Source: Liolophura sinensis
Taxonomy: Eukaryota > Mollusca > Polyplacophora > Chitonida > Chitonidae
NCBI RefSeq assembly: GCF_032854445.1
Contig: NC_088296.1
Coordinates: 3,063,246 to 3,127,245 of the forward strand
Length of the DNA: 64,000 bases
Reading direction: 5' to 3'
The translations under genes were made by a program, and so were the position numbers. Position 1 is the first letter of the stretch. Each line of letters opens with the position of its first letter. Positions 63,101 through 64,000 of this stretch are shown one piece after another. The notes beneath the pieces are model-generated. The model saw only the letters and a program-made list of their open reading frames with translations. It ran no database searches and was not told the origin of the DNA.

Positions 63101-63540
63101 CACACCAAGGGAGGTAAATCCTTTCACTGGTAAAAGAATGATCTTCAATGATGTGGGAGAGTTACTGCCCCTTGAAAAATGTGATAACAATTTCAGAGAA
63201 TTTGTGTACTTTCATGTACATGTACATTGTGAAATCATTTAAAGTCTCACAGTACAAAATAGCCACTTCTGCTTTTCTCTGCACAGAAAACCAAAATCAC
63301 ATACCGGACCAAAAACTATGACATGATTTTTGGATAAAGTGCTAATGAATCAGGTAAACAAGGCTCATGTTGAGCCAAAACCCTCTCATTAACAGACAGT
63401 CTGTTCATTTGAATGAGGATCAAAACAGTACTGACCTTTGACCTGTGATGATGGTGGTGATGGTGACGACCTTTGGTGCTATGGCGATGAACTCTGTAAC
63501 TAGGTTTACGTTTCTTGATGCTCCCTAATCGACGAGCCAT
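1483..63540 (-). CDS. TJP1: Zonula occludens (ZO/TJP/Polychaetoid) scaffold gene, multi-exon
   Basis: Membrane-associated MAGUK scaffold that in animals links junction membrane proteins to actin at tight or septate junctions. Joining exons by GT/AG sites and matching phases gives about 1283 residues for the form ending at 14490. Order from the distal start: basic N-terminus 1-35, PDZ1 about 44-132 ([12 protein letters not shown] loop), PDZ2 about 157-226, charged linker, PDZ3 about 400-482 ([10 protein letters not shown]), SH3 about 490-561, basic hinge, GUK about 611-789, then an acidic and proline/tyrosine-rich tail. The PDZ-PDZ-PDZ-SH3-GUK order and motifs such as [20 protein letters not shown] and GIIPNKNR are ZO-family signatures. 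The GUK lacks the GxxGxGKS P-loop, as known for ZO proteins. Most invertebrates have a single ZO gene, so the symbol denotes the family and not specific orthology to vertebrate TJP1 over TJP2. The ZU5 domain of ZO-1 is not visible and could lie left of the window. Confidence 0.92.
1636..3923. other. Intron between exons 28 and 29
   Basis: No coding signal. It contains a diverged dispersed repeat at about 3045-3205. Otherwise AT-rich unique-looking sequence. Confidence 0.45.
3045..3205. repeat. Dispersed repeat family C, copy 1
   Basis: Shares ATGCCAAGGACACCAGACAT and a downstream GCAAGACATCAAC block with a second copy near 61930-62000. Termini are unclear. Confidence 0.4.
3924..4148 (-). CDS. 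TJP1: Probable ZO C-terminal exon 28
   Basis: Open frame bounded by TATCCTATAG and GACAG|GTGAGT. It reads [20 protein letters not shown], then [20 protein letters not shown] and [14 protein letters not shown]. Phase 2 in, 2 out. The entry phase equals the exit phase of corrected exon 27, 10.3 kb away on the same strand, so it probably continues the ZO tail. It could instead be part of an unknown neighbouring gene. No homologue is recalled. Confidence 0.6.
5050..5160 (-). repeat. SINE-A 3' fragment
   Basis: Reverse complement of the SINE-A body and tail: CCTTACTCAAGAATATTTCA, AGCATTATGATGGGAG and TTGACAGACCTTCCCAC. 5' truncated and diverged. Confidence 0.7.
5930..6145 (+). mobile_element. MITE copy 1
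   Basis: About 215 bp, related to the family below. The left end is degraded by a T17 run and the right end reads GAAAAGGTTGAGGAAATTAA. Confidence 0.6.
6331..6532 (+). mobile_element. MITE copy 2, terminal inverted repeats visible
   Basis: Starts TACTATAATTCTTCAACC and ends GAATGAGGAATTAGGGTA. The ends are imperfect inverted repeats of about 24 bp. No coding capacity. It directly abuts the 22-bp array. Confidence 0.7.
6533..8690. repeat. Minisatellite array, 22-bp unit, about 98 copies
   Basis: Unit approximately ACCTGTATGAGTGTACGTATCT with frequent C/T, A/G and ACC/CTA variants and occasional 20-21 bp units. Higher-order duplications are visible: the block at about 6899-6990 recurs at about 7076-7170, and that at about 7760-7917 recurs at about 8153-8310. 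Open frames inside it are by-products of the repeat. Confidence 0.95.
8752..8958 (+). mobile_element. MITE copy 3
   Basis: TTCTTCAAACTTCTCACATG at the left and GCTTGAGAAATTAGGGTA at the right, with the shared interior GAACCCCTGAAACTAGTCCA. It sits about 60 bp beyond the 22-bp array. Confidence 0.7.
9126..9440. repeat. Degenerate tandem repeat, about 27-30 bp unit
   Basis: Units such as ATACAGCCACATTGCTGACT followed by GCATTCC, best preserved at 9290-9390 and decaying to the left. It borders the 30-bp array and shares length but not obvious sequence with it. Confidence 0.65.
9448..12440. repeat. Minisatellite array, 30-bp unit, about 100 copies in perfect register
   Basis: Two subfamilies: CTGACCATAATGTTGTGTGG + ACTGGTTGAT on the left (to about 10560) and CTGACCACAATGTTGAGTGG + GTTGTGTGAT on the right, with islands of the first type at 10918-11010 and in the last 420 bp. 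No indel breaks the 30-bp register from 9477 to 12438. Higher-order periods of 360, 180 and 300 bp are visible; 11821-12090 is repeated at 12121-12390. Four long open frames (996, 703, 495 and 281 codons, both strands) follow automatically from a stop-free 30-mer and are not called as genes. Confidence 0.96.
12441..12869. other. Right flank of the 30-bp array
   Basis: No gene. Contains CAATCAATCAATC-type repeats near 12568-12590 and A-rich tracts at 12822-12856. Confidence 0.4.
12870..14489 (-). other. Probable 3' UTR of short ZO isoform
   Basis: No coding exon is seen here. Several AATAAA signals occur on the minus strand (for example 12895-12900 and near 13605 and 14345). The 12895 signal is followed by a T-rich stretch on the minus strand (about 12822-12856), a reasonable cleavage context. 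If transcripts always splice to exon 28 this is intron instead. Confidence 0.4.
12895..12900 (-). terminator. Candidate polyadenylation signal AATAAA
   Basis: AATAAA on the minus strand, with a T-rich downstream stretch 40-75 bases beyond. It lies 1.6 kb after the exon 27 stop and just right of the 30-bp array. Confidence 0.35.
14494..14908 (-). CDS. TJP1: ZO exon 27, tail; possible last exon of a short isoform
   Basis: [20 protein letters not shown] and on through SYNHKK. After a run of seven A (14580-14586), one base must be dropped to read [20 protein letters not shown] and finish SMDPPR. The uncorrected frame reads [10 protein letters not shown], stays open and looks less natural. With the correction the exon leaves in phase 2 at CCAAG|GTGAGG. 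If this donor is not used the next codon is TGA (14490-14492), made by the splice site itself, giving a protein of about 1283 residues. Confidence 0.78.
15404..15530 (-). repeat. SINE-A 3' fragment
   Basis: Reverse-oriented tail and body: TTTATTTATCTTATTTGACT, then GTGGGAGGAAACAGGACAGA. Lies in the intron between exons 26 and 27. Confidence 0.75.
15645..15830 (-). CDS. TJP1: ZO exon 26, proline-rich tail with SH3-ligand motif
   Basis: [37 protein letters not shown] and [11 protein letters not shown]. The PPPVPPK core is a plausible SH3 ligand. The acceptor has two AGs (CCAG|AG|G); only the second, ending the exon at 15830, keeps the frame from exon 25 (phase 2 in, 2 out). Confidence 0.83.
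16244..16479 (-). CDS. TJP1: ZO exon 25, serine-rich tail
   Basis: [20 protein letters not shown], then [19 protein letters not shown] and [14 protein letters not shown]. Phase 0 in, 2 out at TACAG|GTGAGA. Its internal ATG is not a start. Confidence 0.82.
16640..16806 (-). CDS. TJP1: ZO exon 24, tyrosine/proline-rich tail
   Basis: [20 protein letters not shown], then [14 protein letters not shown]. Phase 1 in, 0 out at CACAAG|GTATTA. Disordered tail that in ZO-1 contacts actin and regulators. Confidence 0.82.
17037..17210 (-). CDS. TJP1: ZO exon 23, tyrosine-rich tail
   Basis: [37 protein letters not shown] and [11 protein letters not shown]. It is rich in tyrosine, histidine and proline. 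Phase 1 in, 1 out at GATT|GTAAGT. Confidence 0.82.
17476..17536 (-). CDS. TJP1: ZO exon 22, C-terminal tail
   Basis: Twenty codons, [20 protein letters not shown], flanked by TTTTTCCAG and GGACG|GTATG. Phase 0 in, 1 out. Tail region with no recognised fold. Confidence 0.78.
17689..17932 (-). CDS. TJP1: ZO exon 21, acidic U6-like region (one-base frameshift)
   Basis: [27 protein letters not shown] and a serine-rich stretch follow GUK directly, like the acidic U6 segment. Both neighbours require phase 0 in and out, yet the exon is 244 bases. Removing one base from the C7 run (17713-17719) makes it 81 codons ending [10 protein letters not shown]. As written it runs into a TAG three bases beyond KWG. 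Confidence 0.82.
18164..18261 (-). CDS. TJP1: ZO exon 20, end of GUK
   Basis: [20 protein letters not shown] then [13 protein letters not shown], matching the DGWYGALKEAIQQQQNQLVW end of the ZO GUK. Phase 1 in, 0 out. Confidence 0.92.
18565..18770 (-). CDS. TJP1: ZO exon 19, GUK (needs one-base correction)
   Basis: [11 protein letters not shown] and [20 protein letters not shown] are both unmistakable GUK motifs but lie in different frames: one extra base (GG on the minus strand, 18736-18737) separates them. The usual acceptor (exon end 18775, after TTTTCAG) keeps total phase but reads a TAA after seven codons. Using the next AG (exon end 18770) and removing one G gives a continuous frame, phase 0 in and 1 out at ACGG|GTGAGT. 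Possible causes are an assembly error or a real indel pair. Confidence 0.8.
19050..19135 (-). CDS. TJP1: ZO exon 18, GUK middle
   Basis: [20 protein letters not shown] then GSLRNIISK, equivalent to the RSSGIIRLHTIKQII segment of ZO-1. Phase 1 in, 0 out at CCAAG|GTACTG. Confidence 0.9.
19406..19501 (-). CDS. TJP1: ZO exon 17, degenerate P-loop region of GUK
   Basis: [20 protein letters not shown] and [12 protein letters not shown]. The position of the kinase P-loop reads GALADIA and lacks GKS/T, so no guanylate kinase activity is expected, as in all ZO proteins. Phase 1 in, 1 out. Confidence 0.93.
19663..19713 (-). CDS. TJP1: ZO exon 16, start of GUK
   Basis: [17 protein letters not shown] matches the invariant [10 protein letters not shown] motif of ZO proteins. 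It is preceded by a 2.1 kb intron that holds tandem repeats. Phase 1 in, 1 out. Confidence 0.93.
19798..19980. repeat. Tandem repeat, 20-bp unit, about 9 copies
   Basis: GAAAAACTGCCCATATGGCT with CCAATGTGG and CCGATGTGG variants. Intronic, about 85 bp upstream of GUK exon 16 on the minus strand. Confidence 0.93.
20205..20490. repeat. Tandem repeats, about 40-bp unit, with G-rich short repeats
   Basis: GGTCAGTTTGTGGATGCATG + GGTGGGTATAGGTGTATGTA repeats about four times at 20320-20480. GTGGAAGGACGAGCAG repeats at 20212-20266. Confidence 0.85.
20537..20632. repeat. Direct duplication, about 58-bp spacing
   Basis: AGGTCAAAGTTCAGGCAGCA followed by CTACAGTAACCAATGGA occurs at about 20538 and again at about 20596. 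Confidence 0.8.
21845..21990 (-). CDS. TJP1: ZO exon 15, SH3-GUK hinge (U5-like)
   Basis: AEALAASQ, then a basic stretch [20 protein letters not shown] and HWEDVIF. It corresponds to the RADFWRFRGLRSSKRNLRKS segment of ZO-1, the U5 hinge. Phase 2 in, 1 out at TTCT|GTAAGT. Confidence 0.9.
22201..22377 (-). CDS. TJP1: ZO exon 14, SH3 domain
   Basis: [41 protein letters not shown] and KGIIPNKNR give nearly the whole MAGUK SH3. In ZO-1 this domain packs against GUK and binds signalling partners such as ZONAB. Phase 2 in, 2 out. Confidence 0.95.
22585..22604. repeat. C20 homopolymer
   Basis: Twenty C followed by A-rich sequence in the intron between exons 13 and 14. The pre-mRNA carries G20. Length may be unreliable in an assembly. 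Confidence 0.9.
22731..22948 (+). mobile_element. MITE copy 4
   Basis: CATTCTTCAACCTTTTCACA at the left; GAAGCCCTGAAACTGTCCAA inside; GTGTGAAAAGATGATGCATT at the right. Intronic. Confidence 0.75.
23044..23095 (-). CDS. TJP1: ZO exon 13, PDZ3-SH3 junction
   Basis: [18 protein letters not shown] aligns with the YRRIVESDVGDSFYIRTHF segment that opens the ZO SH3 domain. Phase 1 in, 2 out. Confidence 0.92.
23310..23412 (-). CDS. TJP1: ZO exon 12, PDZ3 second part
   Basis: [20 protein letters not shown] and [12 protein letters not shown], the IREEAV helix and last strand of PDZ3. Phase 0 in, 1 out. Confidence 0.93.
23639..23795 (-). CDS. TJP1: ZO exon 11, PDZ3 first part
   Basis: [20 protein letters not shown], then [13 protein letters not shown] and [10 protein letters not shown], a clear match to ZO PDZ3 ([19 protein letters not shown]). 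PDZ3 packs against SH3-GUK and binds JAM-type ligands in vertebrates. Phase 2 in, 0 out. Confidence 0.94.
24722..24751 (-). CDS. TJP1: ZO exon 10, 30-bp microexon before PDZ3
   Basis: Bounded by TCCAAACAG and AG|GTAACT, phase 2 in and 2 out. It inserts ten residues (about [10 protein letters not shown]) just before PDZ3. Thirty bases is a whole number of codons, so skipping keeps the frame: exon 9 to exon 11 would also read correctly. Probably a cassette exon. Confidence 0.65.
25455..25644 (-). CDS. TJP1: ZO exon 9, arginine/serine-rich linker
   Basis: Reads [20 protein letters not shown], then [13 protein letters not shown] and [18 protein letters not shown]. This charged RS-like linker resembles the one before PDZ3 in ZO-1. 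It is read in a frame fixed by its neighbours (phase 1 in, 2 out). The longer open frames in this stretch are shadows. Confidence 0.85.
25805..25956 (+). repeat. SINE-A, 5'-truncated
   Basis: GTAAGTGGGAAGGTCTGCCA, GGTTTCCTCCAACCATAATG and GAAATATTCTTGAGTACGGC, ending CCAATCAAAATAAATA. Good match to the SINE-A body and AAATA tail. Confidence 0.85.
26378..26632 (-). CDS. TJP1: ZO exon 8, linker between PDZ2 and PDZ3
   Basis: About 85 residues with tyrosines and a proline-rich stretch [14 protein letters not shown] that resembles an SH3 ligand. No fold is recognised. Phase 1 in, 1 out. The acceptor phase selects CCAG|AGCTGG. Confidence 0.85.
27010..27154 (-). CDS. TJP1: ZO exon 7, PDZ2 second half
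   Basis: [20 protein letters not shown] and LHLVITKKK complete PDZ2. A basic tail then leads to the linker. Phase 0 in, 1 out at GGAAG|GTAAAA. Confidence 0.92.
27537..27640 (-). CDS. TJP1: ZO exon 6, PDZ2 first half
   Basis: [20 protein letters not shown] and [11 protein letters not shown] align with ZO PDZ2 (EYGLRLASHIFVKEI). PDZ2 mediates dimerisation by strand swapping in vertebrates. Phase 1 in, 0 out. Confidence 0.93.
28009..28099 (-). CDS. TJP1: ZO exon 5, end of PDZ1 and start of linker
   Basis: Begins VIRRRVVLP, matching the ITIRRKKKV end of ZO PDZ1. It then gives an acidic SSSDDE patch and [11 protein letters not shown], which leads into PDZ2. Phase 0 in, 1 out. The PDZ1-PDZ2 linker is much shorter than in vertebrate ZO-1. 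Confidence 0.88.
28464..28566 (-). CDS. TJP1: ZO exon 4, PDZ1 second half
   Basis: Encodes [20 protein letters not shown] and continues through [12 protein letters not shown], the helix and late strand of PDZ1. The first base completes the split glutamine codon. Phase 2 in, 0 out. Confidence 0.92.
28986..29110 (-). CDS. TJP1: ZO exon 3, PDZ1 core
   Basis: Carries the carboxylate-binding loop and glycine-rich turn ([19 protein letters not shown]) and [14 protein letters not shown], very close to ZO PDZ1. In vertebrates this domain binds claudin C-termini. Phase 0 in, phase 2 out, at CTACA|GTGAGT. Confidence 0.93.
29655..29702 (-). CDS. TJP1: ZO exon 2, common entry exon before PDZ1
   Basis: Sixteen codons, [16 protein letters not shown], phase 0 to 0, with TTTGCAG before and GTGAGT after. 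It aligns with the TAIWEQHTVTLHR segment before PDZ1 of vertebrate ZO proteins and forms the first PDZ1 strand. All three first exons splice here. Confidence 0.9.
31438..31500. repeat. 12-bp tandem repeat, 5 copies
   Basis: ATTCCATGCATT alternating with ATTCCATGTATT. Confidence 0.85.
31831..31860. repeat. (ATT)n microsatellite
   Basis: About ten ATT units. Confidence 0.9.
38520..38567 (-). CDS. TJP1: ZO alternative first coding exon C (proximal start)
   Basis: Sixteen codons, [16 protein letters not shown], from an ATG at 38567 with A at -3 and an in-frame TAA five codons upstream. It ends CTCAAG|GTAATC in phase 0, the same phase as exons A and B. It would drive a short isoform starting almost directly at PDZ1. 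The 5' UTR would run into 38.6-38.9 kb. Confidence 0.55.
41000..41122 (-). repeat. SINE-A 3' fragment
   Basis: (ATTT)n tail then GTGTTTTACACCGTACTCAA and GGGAGGAAACTGGGCAGAG. Confidence 0.8.
41252..41300 (-). mobile_element. MITE terminal fragment
   Basis: TACCCTAATTCCTCAGCCTT through AGAGCAACTTTCAGTGC, the reverse complement of the right end of the MITE family. It is directly followed by a SINE-A fragment. Confidence 0.6.
41301..41436 (+). repeat. SINE-A, 5'-truncated
   Basis: AGGTCTGTCAGCAACCTGTG, CATAATGCTGGCCGCCGTTG and ATTCTTGAGTACGGCATAAA. Together with the reverse copy at 41000 it could form an inverted pair about 180 bp apart. Confidence 0.85.
42126..42196. repeat. (TAAA)n microsatellite
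   Basis: AAATAAATAAAT with two GATA interruptions. Confidence 0.9.
43260..43405. repeat. About 83-bp duplication with an inverted motif
   Basis: GACAGGTAACAAGCTACCTG followed by TTAAA and CCACAACATTCATGA occurs twice, about 83 bp apart. ACAGGTA and TACCTGT are perfect 7-bp inverted arms around six bases. Confidence 0.85.
45396..45535. repeat. 27-bp tandem repeat, about 5 copies
   Basis: TTTAAACCTCAGTTTATTGT + CTAATTG with minor variants. Confidence 0.9.
46778..46991 (+). mobile_element. MITE copy 5
   Basis: AATTGTTCAGCCTTTCATAT at the left; GTGAAAAGGTTGAGGAATTA at the right; shared interior GTGAAGCCCTGAAATTGG. About 214 bp, near full length. Confidence 0.8.
47524..47567 (-). repeat. SINE-B, severely 5'-truncated copy with target-site duplication
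   Basis: Only 44 bp remain: on the minus strand AGTACAATGTTAAACCCTAA then a (CACT)n tail. It is flanked by the perfect 14-bp repeat TGACACCAGATGGA (47510-47523 and 47568-47581). Confidence 0.8.
47792..47946 (+). repeat. SINE-A, 5'-truncated
   Basis: GTGGGAAGGTCTGTCAGCAA, CACCATAATGCTGGCCACTG and an (AAAT)n tail. Confidence 0.88.
49185..49315 (+). repeat. SINE-A, diverged fragment
   Basis: CCTGAGGATGGTTGTGCGTT, then CATATATTCTTGAGTGCCGT and a short AATAATA tail. Clearly older than the other copies. Confidence 0.6.
50592..50998 (-). repeat. SINE-A tandem/nested pair
   Basis: A partial body-tail copy (about 50592-50735) followed by a full copy whose tRNA-like head ends GAACTGAGCCACGGAGGCCC. 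The second body begins again with GTGTTTTACCCTGCATTCAA. Probably a dimer or one insertion into another. Confidence 0.85.
51331..51523 (+). repeat. SINE-A, tRNA-headed copy with perfect target-site duplication
   Basis: Head TGTGGCTCAGTCGGTTAGCG (A-box-like), an internal deletion removing the B-box part, body CATAATGCTGGCCGCTGTTG, tail (AAAT)n. Flanked by ACATGTAAAATTC on both sides (51318-51330 and 51524-51536). A retroposed, probably fairly recent insertion. Confidence 0.93.
52960..53400. repeat. 97-bp tandem repeat, about 4.5 copies
   Basis: The landmark CAGACAGATATGAAGTGAAA recurs at about 52998, 53095, 53192 and 53289 (97-bp steps), then near 53379 after a small deletion. Contains an (AAC)n segment. 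Confidence 0.93.
54235..54450 (-). repeat. SINE-A, near full length, head degenerate
   Basis: CTGTACTCAAGAACATTTCA, AAGCCAGCATGAGCTGGACT and TTGAACTCACAACAATCGC. The tRNA-like end runs into an 18-bp tandem array. Confidence 0.8.
54451..54557. repeat. 18-bp tandem repeat grown from a SINE head
   Basis: About six copies of GGCCACTCGGCCATAGAG. The unit resembles the SINE-A 5' terminus in this orientation (CACTGAGCCACGGAGGCC). Confidence 0.85.
54940..55086 (-). CDS. TJP1: ZO alternative first coding exon B
   Basis: Open frame of 49 residues from an ATG at 55086, with an in-frame TAG two codons upstream. It ends VPQPQ at a consensus donor CCACAG|GTGAGT in phase 0, so it can join the common exon at 29702. 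Three ATGs are possible (55086, 55080, 55044), all in weak context. The last gives a 35-residue start, [17 protein letters not shown] and so on. It could also be a cassette exon if an acceptor exists upstream, but I see only a weak one. Confidence 0.55.
57170..57372 (+). mobile_element. MITE copy 6
   Basis: TAATGCTTCAACTGTTTCCC at the left; CATGTGAAAAGGTTTAGGAA then TTAGGGTA at the right. About 203 bp. Confidence 0.8.
57724..57757. repeat. G-rich tract
   Basis: Five or more runs of 3-7 G separated by single T, a G-quadruplex-type motif on the plus strand (non-template for the ZO gene). Confidence 0.85.
59293..59491 (-). repeat. SINE-B, full-length copy with target-site duplication
   Basis: 199 bp. 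Read on the minus strand it starts with a tRNA-like head (GGCACAGTTGGTAAAGCG, A-box-like), continues through GAAGCAGTACTAG and ends GTTAAGTACAACTTTAAACC plus a (CACT)n tail. Flanked by the perfect 13-bp repeat TGTCTTAAATATT (59280-59292 and 59492-59504). Confidence 0.88.
59765..59913 (+). mobile_element. MITE copy 7, left end missing
   Basis: GCTGAAGGCATTATGCTGTG, GTGAAGCCCTGAAATCGGCC and the right end AAAAAGATTAAGGAATCAGA. Confidence 0.75.
61905..62010. repeat. Dispersed repeat family C, copy 2
   Basis: ATATGCCAAAGACACCAGAC and GAGCAAGACATTAAC match the copy near 3.1 kb. Confidence 0.4.
62274..62473 (-). repeat. SINE-A, full head, tail missing
   Basis: GCATTATGGTGGGAGGAAAT, ACTTCAACTCACAGCGACTG and CTAACCAACTGAGCCACGGA. 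The A-box and B-box regions are both present; no (AAAT)n tail is seen. Confidence 0.88.
62522..62661 (+). mobile_element. MITE copy 8, rearranged
   Basis: GAAAAAGTTGAAGAATAAGG occurs at its left and GAAGTTGAAGATTAAGGGTA at its right, with the interior GTGAAGCTCTGGAGTTGG. Both ends look like right ends. Confidence 0.6.
62683..62700. repeat. (GAAT)n microsatellite
   Basis: Four to five AATG units, followed by ATGGTTTAACTAACCCC. Confidence 0.8.
63436..63540 (-). CDS. TJP1: ZO alternative first coding exon A (most distal)
   Basis: Encodes 35 residues beginning [16 protein letters not shown] and ending in a seven-histidine run followed by RSK. The ATG at 63540 has a good context (ACC before, G after). 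The frame stays open upstream but offers no nearer ATG. The exon ends AAAG|GTCAGT in phase 0, exactly the phase needed by the common exon at 29702, which lies 33.7 kb downstream. The N-terminus is very basic. No homologue of this segment is recalled, so it rests on start context, donor and phase. Confidence 0.6.
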
Positions 63541-64000
63541 GGTAACCAAAATCTCAAAATGGGCAGTTGTCAAAAATTCTACTGCTTTTAACTGCTCAAA
63601 TTGGTTTGCCACAAAACAAACTAGTGACAAGTCTGAAAATTCTGCACAAATTCTTTCAAATTATGAAAACAGTGAGTTCCTCAAATATTCTCACTTGATG
63701 CTCAATGATCCTCAGAATTTAATTTCAATGAATTCCTCTGACAAATATATTCTTTGACTTTGGAAAAAACAGGTCATTAGACAAATTTTTCACTCCTCCA
63801 GAATGCCAGAGAGAAAACCACTTCCTCTACTTTCCCTTGATGAGCTGAGGCACAAATGCTAAAATCTCAAGGTTAAAAAAAAAAACCCACACAATCCCGT
63901 CCTCATAGGAATCCTAGAAACTTGGGTTTCCTCGCTATAAATCCTAGAACGGAAACAATCCGATCTTTGATGCCAACAACAAAGTCAGTTGGTGTTCACT
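63541..64000 (-). promoter_or_regulatory. 5' region of first exon A (UTR/promoter, unresolved)
   Basis: Must contain 5' UTR and possibly the distal promoter, or an upstream non-coding exon outside the window. No clear TATA box or CpG-rich block was recognised. Confidence 0.25.

Larger units (their letters stand above)
55087..63435 (-). other. First intron, distal part
   Basis: Between alternative exons B and A. No supported exon. Contains MITE copies, SINE-A and SINE-B insertions, a G-rich tract at 57724-57757 and further CAGGT-rich stretches (56.2-56.4, 60.0-60.5 kb). Confidence 0.5.

Noticed and set aside
63541-63630. N-terminal extension of exon A
   Set aside because: The frame is open but the upstream codon is TTG, not ATG, while 63540 has a good initiation context.

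Overview
This is eukaryotic, AT-rich, intron-rich animal DNA, most likely from a mollusc or another lophotrochozoan. The taxonomic guess rests on a tRNA-related SINE family whose tail contains the ATTCTTGAGTACGG motif, which I associate with mollusc genomes. It was not tested by any search.

One gene dominates the window. It lies on the minus strand from about 63.5 kb down to at least 14.5 kb, probably to 1.5 kb and beyond the left edge. It encodes the zonula occludens (ZO / TJP / Polychaetoid) scaffold: three PDZ domains, SH3, a catalytically dead guanylate-kinase-like (GUK) domain and a long acidic, proline- and tyrosine-rich tail. I could place 27 exons for one isoform with matching splice phases, counting one of three alternative first exons. 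Two more exons lie at 3.9-4.1 kb and 1.5-1.6 kb. They fit in phase and probably extend the C-terminus toward a part that is off the window.

Layout, left to right. 0-4.2 kb: two likely C-terminal exons. 5-9 kb: SINE and MITE copies and a 2.2 kb array of 22-bp units. 9.4-12.4 kb: a 3 kb array of 30-bp units in perfect register. 12.9-14.5 kb: probable 3' UTR of a short isoform. 14.5-29.7 kb: 26 compact exons carrying all recognisable domains. 29.7-63.4 kb: a very long first intron with alternative first exons near 38.5 kb and 55.0 kb, many SINE and MITE copies, small tandem repeats, and a striking excess of CAGGT/ACCTG motifs. 63.54 kb: the most distal first coding exon.

Three exons need a one-base correction to keep the reading frame (C7 at 17713, A7 at 14580, GG at 18736, the last with a splice-site ambiguity). 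These may be assembly errors or real lesions. No CRISPR, operon, rRNA or intact tRNA gene was seen. The best candidates for something new are the start-exon switching, a stop codon created by the 5' splice site at 14494, the two homogenised arrays inside what is probably an intron, and the motif-dense first intron.
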